From: Oscillospiraceae bacterium
Lineage (GTDB): Bacteria; Bacillota; Clostridia; Oscillospirales; SIG519
Reading direction: 5' to 3'
Assembly (NCBI GenBank): GCA_015067255.1
Contig: SVMS01000020.1
Span: 1-39,561 of the forward strand
Length of the DNA stretch: 39,561 bases
Below are positions 35,961 through 39,561 of the stretch, in pieces. The stretch's first letter is position 1. Every line of letters starts with the position of its first letter. Under the pieces are notes generated by a model. The model was not told the origin of the DNA. It made no database searches and saw nothing but the letters and a program-made list of their open reading frames with translations. A program made the position numbers and the translations under genes.

Positions 35961-37787
35961 ATGAAAAATTTAGATAACAGAACTGTACATTGTGTAGCAA
36001 ACGGAAAAATTTCTGCATACGCAAAGGGAATTGATTTATTTCAAATAGCAGGACCTCACTATGGCGTTCCGGTGGGCTGCAGACTTGAATATTCAAATCG
36101 GGATTTTGAATTTACTCAGAAAAGAGTAAAAAATACAAACATATGGAATTACACTGTGTCTGACGGTGAAAATCAAGGAGAAATTACTGATTTTTGTCAC
36201 GCTGATAAGTCTATATTATATAGAACTGTTGATTTTTCAAAGGAAGCGGTTTTTTATCTTCATTCGGAAAAAATAGAAAGCTTTTATAAGGTGCCTGAAG
36301 AAACTTGCGGGATGAAGAATTTTTATTACGGAGAAATTGCAGAGGGTGAAAAGCTGTATATATACTCTATAAATGAGGATATATGGAGAGGCTTTGTATC
36401 TGAAAGACCGTACTATTTCGGCATTAAATGCGACGGCGGGCTTTGCTCTGAAAAATGTGATGATAAAAAAATAAAAATAAGCGGTAAAAAGGGCACAATA
36501 TCTATATTTTTCGGCGTTAGCTTTGATGAAATATATTATTATGCAAAAGAAACTGCTTATTCAAGCTTAGAGAATATATATAATGCAGCAAAGAAAAAAT
36601 GGGAAGAAATGTCCTTGAAAAGAGAAAAAAATTCGGGCGTTAAGGACGAGCTTCTCAAAGAAATTCACGATGATATTTATGTGCTTATAAAATCTCAGCA
36701 GTCTGAGTCGGGCGGAGTGCTTGCAGGATATCCTTATCGTCTTGCTTATATAAGAGACAGCTACGGAGTAAACAGAGGCTTGCTTTCCTTAGGCGCTTTT
36801 GAAGAGTCTGAAAAGCTATTGAGATATTATCTGAATATATACAAAAAGTACGGCTGTATACATAATGCTCAGGGAACAGATTCCTATGCTTTTCATATTC
36901 ATGAAAACGACAAGACGGAAATTACTGCATATATGGTGCTTATGTTTCTTGATTATGCAAAAAAGACAGGAAAGCTTCAAACTCTTAAGGATGCCTTTGA
37001 GCTCATAGAATGGTGCATTATGCAGCAACATTCAATTCTTTACAACGGTATGCTTCCCTTCAACGGAGATGAAACCTATATAGCAGGCTTTATCCTTCCC
37101 AGAGAGGTTATAAATCACGGCTCTATGGAAGCGACGATGCTTTACCATAAATGCTGTACAGAACTTTTAAAGCTTGCAGATGCACTTGAAATCTCAAATG
37201 AGCTGAGAGATGTTTTCAAAAACGATATAGAGATAATAGAAAAAAGCTTTAAAAAGAATTTTTTTGTTGACGGCGTGCTTATGTGCAACAATCCCCATTA
37301 TTACGACGGTGTGGGAGAGCCTAAATTCAGAAACGGTATAAGAATGTGCGGTCACGGCTTAGGAGTAGGAGTTCTAAACAAGAATCATCGTTATGTTTGC
37401 TTTAATTGTTATGATAAGCCTGACGCTCCCAATGAAAGCTATAATAAGCTTTATCATCTGCAATCACCGTTGCTTATGGCAATCTATGTCGGCTCCACTC
37501 TCATAGATAAGGAAATCCTTGACGGAGAGTGCGAAAAGCTTGCACAGAAGTTTTTGGATAACGGCTGTCGCTGTTATGATGAAAAGGTAGTCGGTTACGA
37601 TTACGGAATAATGATTTACGCTTTAAAGGACAGACATCCCGAGCTTATAGAAAAGCTCAAAAAAACAATTGTTGATATGCGTGACGATTGCGGAGCGTGG
37701 TCTGAATACTATCTTGAAGGGCTCCCCTCGGGAACGATGTATCGACCTTGGGAAAGCGGTATAAATTTAGAGGCACTTACCCTGTAA
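35961..37787 (+). CDS. Six-hairpin glycosidase-like protein, family unrecognised
   Basis: A 608-residue protein without signal peptide. Residues about 1-210 look like a beta-sandwich N-terminal domain. Residues about 225-605 alternate helices of an (alpha/alpha)6 barrel (LLKEIHDDIYVLIKSQQSESGG, YIRDSYGVNRGLLSLGAFEESEKLL, LPFNGDETYIAG with D370/E371, GSMEATMLYHKCCTELLKLADAL). The overall layout recalls GH15/GH65-like or related six-hairpin glycosidases, but I cannot assign a family. It begins 7 bp after the AraC stop and is probably cotranscribed with it. A strong terminator follows. It probably acts on imported oligosaccharides in the cytosol; substrate unknown. Confidence 0.65.
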   Translation: MKNLDNRTVHCVANGKISAYAKGIDLFQIAGPHYGVPVGCRLEYSNRDFEFTQKRVKNTNIWNYTVSDGENQGEITDFCHADKSILYRTVDFSKEAVFYLHSEKIESFYKVPEETCGMKNFYYGEIAEGEKLYIYSINEDIWRGFVSERPYYFGIKCDGGLCSEKCDDKKIKISGKKGTISIFFGVSFDEIYYYAKETAYSSLENIYNAAKKKWEEMSLKREKNSGVKDELLKEIHDDIYVLIKSQQSESGGVLAGYPYRLAYIRDSYGVNRGLLSLGAFEESEKLLRYYLNIYKKYGCIHNAQGTDSYAFHIHENDKTEITAYMVLMFLDYAKKTGKLQTLKDAFELIEWCIMQQHSILYNGMLPFNGDETYIAGFILPREVINHGSMEATMLYHKCCTELLKLADALEISNELRDVFKNDIEIIEKSFKKNFFVDGVLMCNNPHYYDGVGEPKFRNGIRMCGHGLGVGVLNKNHRYVCFNCYDKPDAPNESYNKLYHLQSPLLMAIYVGSTLIDKEILDGECEKLAQKFLDNGCRCYDEKVVGYDYGIMIYALKDRHPELIEKLKKTIVDMRDDCGAWSEYYLEGLPSGTMYRPWESGINLEALTL

Positions 37788-37797
37788 TTGAAAATAG

Positions 37798-37829
37798 AAT
37801 GAGTTCGGTTTTACTCCGAACTCATTTTT
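37798..37829 (+). terminator. Strong intrinsic terminator of the locus
   Basis: AATGAGTTCGG (37798-37808) pairs perfectly with CCGAACTCATT (37816-37826), followed by TTT. It lies 10 bp after the last glycosidase-like gene. Confidence 0.92.
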
Positions 37830-37933
37830 GTATAAAGTCGAGTATGCAATTCGTCGCAAGACTTGGATTCTTTGGCGGAATTTGAATCCACGCACCATAA
37901 TCTCAATCAGCTCGTATAATATTACTACTGCCG

Positions 37934-38104
37934 TTGTTTCGAAACAATAAAGTCGATTATCTTAACGACATTAAGCAAAGTATAACAGTGATTGAGCACT
38001 CTGTTAAAAATGATACTTCAAATGCCGAAATACTTACAGAGTTGAAGGAAATAAACCATTTGTTAGATGAGTTTTCAAAAAACAGACAGCAGAAGAATAG
38101 TTGA
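37934..38104 (+). CDS. Small hypothetical protein or gene remnant
   Basis: A 56-residue open frame beginning at TTG 37934 (MFRNNKVDYLNDIKQSI ...) and ending QQKNS. The composition (many Asn, Lys, Glu, Ile) and heptad-like pattern (EILTELKEINHLLDEF) suggest a short coiled coil rather than random sequence. There is no good ribosome site at the TTG and the frame is open upstream only to a stop near 37900, so it could be the 3' remnant of a longer gene. It is followed by a terminator at 38165. No family recognised. The rest of 37830-38160 shows no gene. Confidence 0.35.
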   Translation: MFRNNKVDYLNDIKQSITVIEHSVKNDTSNAEILTELKEINHLLDEFSKNRQQKNS

Positions 38105-38164
38105 GAAATTAAAAAAATAAATCGACGAAATATATACGCATTTACAAAAAAAACTAGCCAAACT

Positions 38165-38195
38165 ACTGCCTATCATTTTGTTAGGCAGTTTTTAT
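38165..38195 (+). terminator. Intrinsic terminator
   Basis: ACTGCCTA (38165-38172) pairs with TAGGCAGT (38182-38189) over a 9-nt loop, followed by a T-run. It follows the small open frame and lies just outside the left end of the IS element. Confidence 0.8.
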
Positions 38196-38207
38196 TGTGT
38201 AACGAAT

Positions 38208-38228
38208 ACTACCAGCAGTGCTGGTAGT
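38208..38228. repeat. Left-end hairpin of the IS200-like element
   Basis: A perfect 9-bp stem with loop AGT. It matches the right-end hairpin at 17 of 21 positions, with stem changes that keep pairing, as expected for transposase-recognised subterminal structures. Confidence 0.75.
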
Positions 38229-38261
38229 TCCAAAAAGCTTTAGCTATGAGTAGAAAAAATA

Positions 38262-38321
38262 TCCTCCTTCGTCTAAAATAGAAGTGGGTTTGCCAACCAC
38301 AAGTAAAAAGACGAAGGAGGA
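38262..38321 (+). promoter_or_regulatory. RBS-sequestering stem upstream of the transposase
   Basis: TCCTCCTTCGTCT (38262-38274) pairs perfectly with AGACGAAGGAGGA (38309-38321). The right arm contains the GAAGGAGGA ribosome site of the transposase gene, so the stem would block translation. A small inner hairpin (GTGG/CCAC) lies in the loop. IS200 is known to limit its own expression by such a 5' structure. Confidence 0.8.
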
Positions 38322-38329
38322 ATCAAGTA

Positions 38330-38804
38330 ATGAAACTTGATACAGATAGTTTAGCACACACGAAATGAATTGCAAATATCACATAGTTTTCGCCCCCAAA
38401 TATCGACGCCAGGTAATCTGTGGAAAGATAAAGGGAGATATAGGGATAATGCTAAGGAAATTATGTGAATATAAGCAGGTAGAAATAATAGAGGCAGAAG
38501 CATGTAAAGATCATATACATATGCTGGTATCGATACCACCCAAATATAGTGTAGCACAAATAATGGGATATCTAAAAGGGAAAAGTAGTTTAATGATATT
38601 CGAGAAATATGCCAATATGAAATATAAATATGGCAATAGACATTTTTGGTGTAGAGGGTACTATGTAGATACAGTAGGAAGAAATAAAAAGCGATTGCGG
38701 AGTACATACGAAATCAGTTACAGGAAGATATATCATACGATCAAATGTCATTGGTAGAGTATGTAGACACCTTTATGGGACAGCAGGTAAAAGAAGGCAA
38801 ATAA
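38330..38804 (+). pseudogene. tnpA: IS200-type transposase (TnpA), two single-base frameshifts
   Basis: The reading starts ATG 38330 (MKLDTDSLAHTK), shifts one base at about 38366 where the expected KWNCKYH continues as NCKYHIVFAPKYRRQ, and shifts again at the A-run 38686-38690 after GRNKK. The continuation then reads AIAEYIRNQLQEDISYDQM and ends QQVKEGK at 38804. HUH-type histidines are visible in CKDHIHMLVSIPP, and GNRHFWCRGYYVDTVG contains the region of the catalytic tyrosine of IS200 transposases or lies close to it. Repaired length is about 158 residues, normal for the family. Both shifts are single missing bases, one in a homopolymer, so sequencing error is possible at least there. As given, no functional product is made. 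Confidence 0.88.
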
Positions 38805-38904
38805 AAAGCCCCTTTAGGAGCAGCCGGTGAAAGTGTTGCGGTTGGCAAACCTTTCGACGAGTCTATAGACTCGGCCGGTCTTATGTCCTAAGGGGGCAGT
38901 GCAT

Positions 38905-38925
38905 ACTACCGGCACGGCCGGTAGT
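38905..38925. repeat. Right-end hairpin of the IS200-like element
   Basis: ACTACCGGC (38905-38913) and GCCGGTAGT (38917-38925) form a perfect 9-bp stem with loop ACG. Just inside the element, GCCCCTTTAGGA (38808-38819) can also pair with TCCTAAGGGGGC (38886-38897) with one mismatch, a larger structure at the 3' end. Confidence 0.75.
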
Positions 38926-39131
38926 TATGATTCATCCCACTTTCTGCCCGGTACGGCTTCCATACCGAACATTGCGAGGGCTTGGTTGACTTTATGGAGT
39001 GTGATGTTGTCTTTACCTTGTTCGAGGTCGCGGAGGGCGTGGAGACCGATTCCTGAGAGCTTAGCAAACTGCTCTTGGGTTAGATTGGCGGCTTTACGCT
39101 CCATTTTAATAAATTCGGCTATCTTATTCAT
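38925..39131 (-). CDS. XRE-family HTH regulator, HipB/antitoxin-like, orphan
   Basis: A 68-residue helix-turn-helix protein (MNKIAEFIKMERKAANLTQEQFAKLSGIG ... HALRDLEQGKDNITLHKVNQALAMFGME, read here in parts). Length and pattern match short HipB/y4mF-type antitoxin repressors. These normally precede a HipA kinase toxin gene, but downstream on this strand is the IS element and no hipA was found. The stop codon TAA lies at the edge of the IS right hairpin, so the insertion may have cut the operon or the end of this gene. Two palindromes lie in its promoter, consistent with autoregulation. Confidence 0.85.
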   Translation of the reverse strand: MNKIAEFIKMERKAANLTQEQFAKLSGIGLHALRDLEQGKDNITLHKVNQALAMFGMEAVPGRKWDES

Positions 39132-39138
39132 AAATTCA

Positions 39139-39177
39139 CTATACGTAATCGGTATAGTTTTTGAAAACTACACTCAA
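39139..39177 (-). promoter_or_regulatory. Operator palindromes and promoter of the HTH gene
   Basis: CTATAC-7-GTATAG (39139-39157) and TAGTTTT-TG-AAAACTA (39155-39170) overlap by 3 bp. On the minus strand a -35-like TTGAGT (complement of 39172-39177) and a -10-like TATACC (complement of 39151-39156) are 15 bp apart, so one palindrome fills the spacer and the other covers the -10. This is a typical self-repression layout. No gene is seen in 39178-39282. Confidence 0.5.
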
Positions 39178-39282
39178 AGCTATTCCGATTTTGCAGTATT
39201 TTGGCACCTCTCTTTCTTTATTGAATTACGGGTGCATTTTAGTAGAAATACAGAGCTATAACAAACGTGCGAACATACAAAA

Positions 39283-39314
39283 AGCCCACTACCGAATTTT
39301 TTCGATAGTGGGCT
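39283..39314 (-). terminator. Intrinsic terminator for leftward transcription from ppdK
   Basis: AGCCCACTACCGAA (39283-39296) pairs with TTCGATAGTGGGCT (39301-39314), with one mismatch, over a TTTT loop. On the minus strand a T-run follows (complement of 39278-39282). Confidence 0.85.
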
Positions 39315-39458
39315 AAATGCTTGATATTACTAGCTAAATCCACACTTCATCGGTTATATCATCGAAGGAGTGGAGTCGCTGGTTCGGGCGAAATGCTTTA
39401 ATGAAATCTTCGGCATTTTCCCGATTGAGTTGGAACTGAAATGCTCGGATTTTTCCGA

Positions 39459-39561
39459 TTACTTCATTTCCTTTATAGCAGCCTGTGCAGCAGCAAGGCG
39501 AGCTATCGGTACTCTGAAGGGAGAGCAGGATACATAGTCAAGGCCAATCTTGTGGCAGAAT
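39459..39561 (-). CDS. ppdK: Pyruvate phosphate dikinase, C-terminal end (partial)
   Basis: Only the last 33 residues are inside the window. On the minus strand they read [20 protein letters not shown] and then [13 protein letters not shown] before TAA. This is the highly conserved C-terminal end of PPDK, which interconverts pyruvate and phosphoenolpyruvate using ATP/AMP and pyrophosphate and is common in anaerobic Clostridia. The gene continues beyond the right edge. An intrinsic terminator lies about 145 bp downstream. Confidence 0.9.
   Translation of the reverse strand, partial: FCHKIGLDYVSCSPFRVPIARLAAAQAAIKEMK

Larger units (their letters stand above)
38208..38925 (+). mobile_element. 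IS200-like insertion sequence (IS200/IS605 family), transposase inactive
   Basis: An element of about 720 bp. Both ends carry matching imperfect hairpins: left ACTACCAGC-AGT-GCTGGTAGT (38208-38228) and right ACTACCGGC-ACG-GCCGGTAGT (38905-38925). There are no terminal inverted repeats of the DDE type, as expected for single-strand HUH transposition. Only a tnpA-type gene is present, so it belongs to the IS200 group. Exact ends and the recognised target cannot be fixed without related copies. The right hairpin touches the stop codon of the opposite-strand HTH gene. Confidence 0.85.

Noticed and set aside
38365-38757. Treating the 130-residue frame as an intact transposase
   Set aside because: Residues before it (MKLDTDSLAHTK) and after it (AIAEYIRNQLQ) are found in adjacent frames, showing that this frame is only the middle of a frameshifted gene.
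38899-39261. 120-codon plus-strand open frame at the IS right end
   Set aside because: It is antisense to the HTH gene and starts inside the IS hairpin region; no family pattern.

Overview
The window reads as chromosomal DNA of an anaerobic Gram-positive Clostridia member, probably gut or rumen associated. The base composition is AT-rich, starts are preceded by AAGGAG-type ribosome sites, signal peptides and anchors are of Gram-positive type, and multi-module carbohydrate-binding proteins, a dockerin-like module, MalF/MalG-type transporters, an IS200-type element and the end of a pyruvate phosphate dikinase gene are present. I cannot name the species.

Layout. Bases 1-286 hold no gene: a 67-bp tandem hairpin repeat and two terminator-like hairpins. 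Bases 287-1618 (minus) encode a GH1 beta-glucosidase. It is divergent from a rightward array of 17 genes (1967-37787) that forms a glycan capture, import and breakdown locus. Region A (1967-7978) has a GH106-like enzyme and two copies of an unrecognised TIM-barrel-like catalytic domain with a ricin-like tail, one on a lipoprotein and one without a signal peptide. Region B (8008-20739) has four large surface or secreted proteins built from recurring beta-sandwich modules. I call these module A (six clear copies) and module B (five copies). One protein carries an internal dockerin-like segment and a third copy of the unknown catalytic domain. Region C (20736-33319) is an import module with two solute-binding proteins (one of 942 residues), two pairs of permeases without an ATPase, and between the pairs an NHL-repeat/TPR membrane protein, a Yip1-like membrane protein and a large lipoprotein resembling DUF5696 proteins. 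Region D (33342-37787) has two (alpha/alpha)6-type glycosidase-like proteins flanking an AraC regulator. A strong terminator closes the array. Bases 37830-39561 hold a small open frame, an IS200-like element whose transposase has two frameshifts, an orphan HipB-type regulator with two palindromes in its promoter, and the 3' end of ppdK.

How it may work (inference). Surface proteins rich in binding modules hold a branched plant-type glycan, the secreted and lipoprotein forms of the unknown barrel cut it, the binding proteins pass oligosaccharides to the permeases (powered by an ATPase encoded elsewhere), and cytosolic GH1, GH106-like, six-hairpin and unknown-barrel enzymes finish the breakdown. 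A 43-nt near-perfect palindrome lies exactly midway between the -35 boxes of the two divergent promoters, and a related site precedes the lipoprotein gene; these are the best candidate operators for the locus. The most novel content is the three-copy barrel family (FDLTNGF and YDDxxERNxW motifs) and the A/B module family. The substrate is not determined by the sequence.
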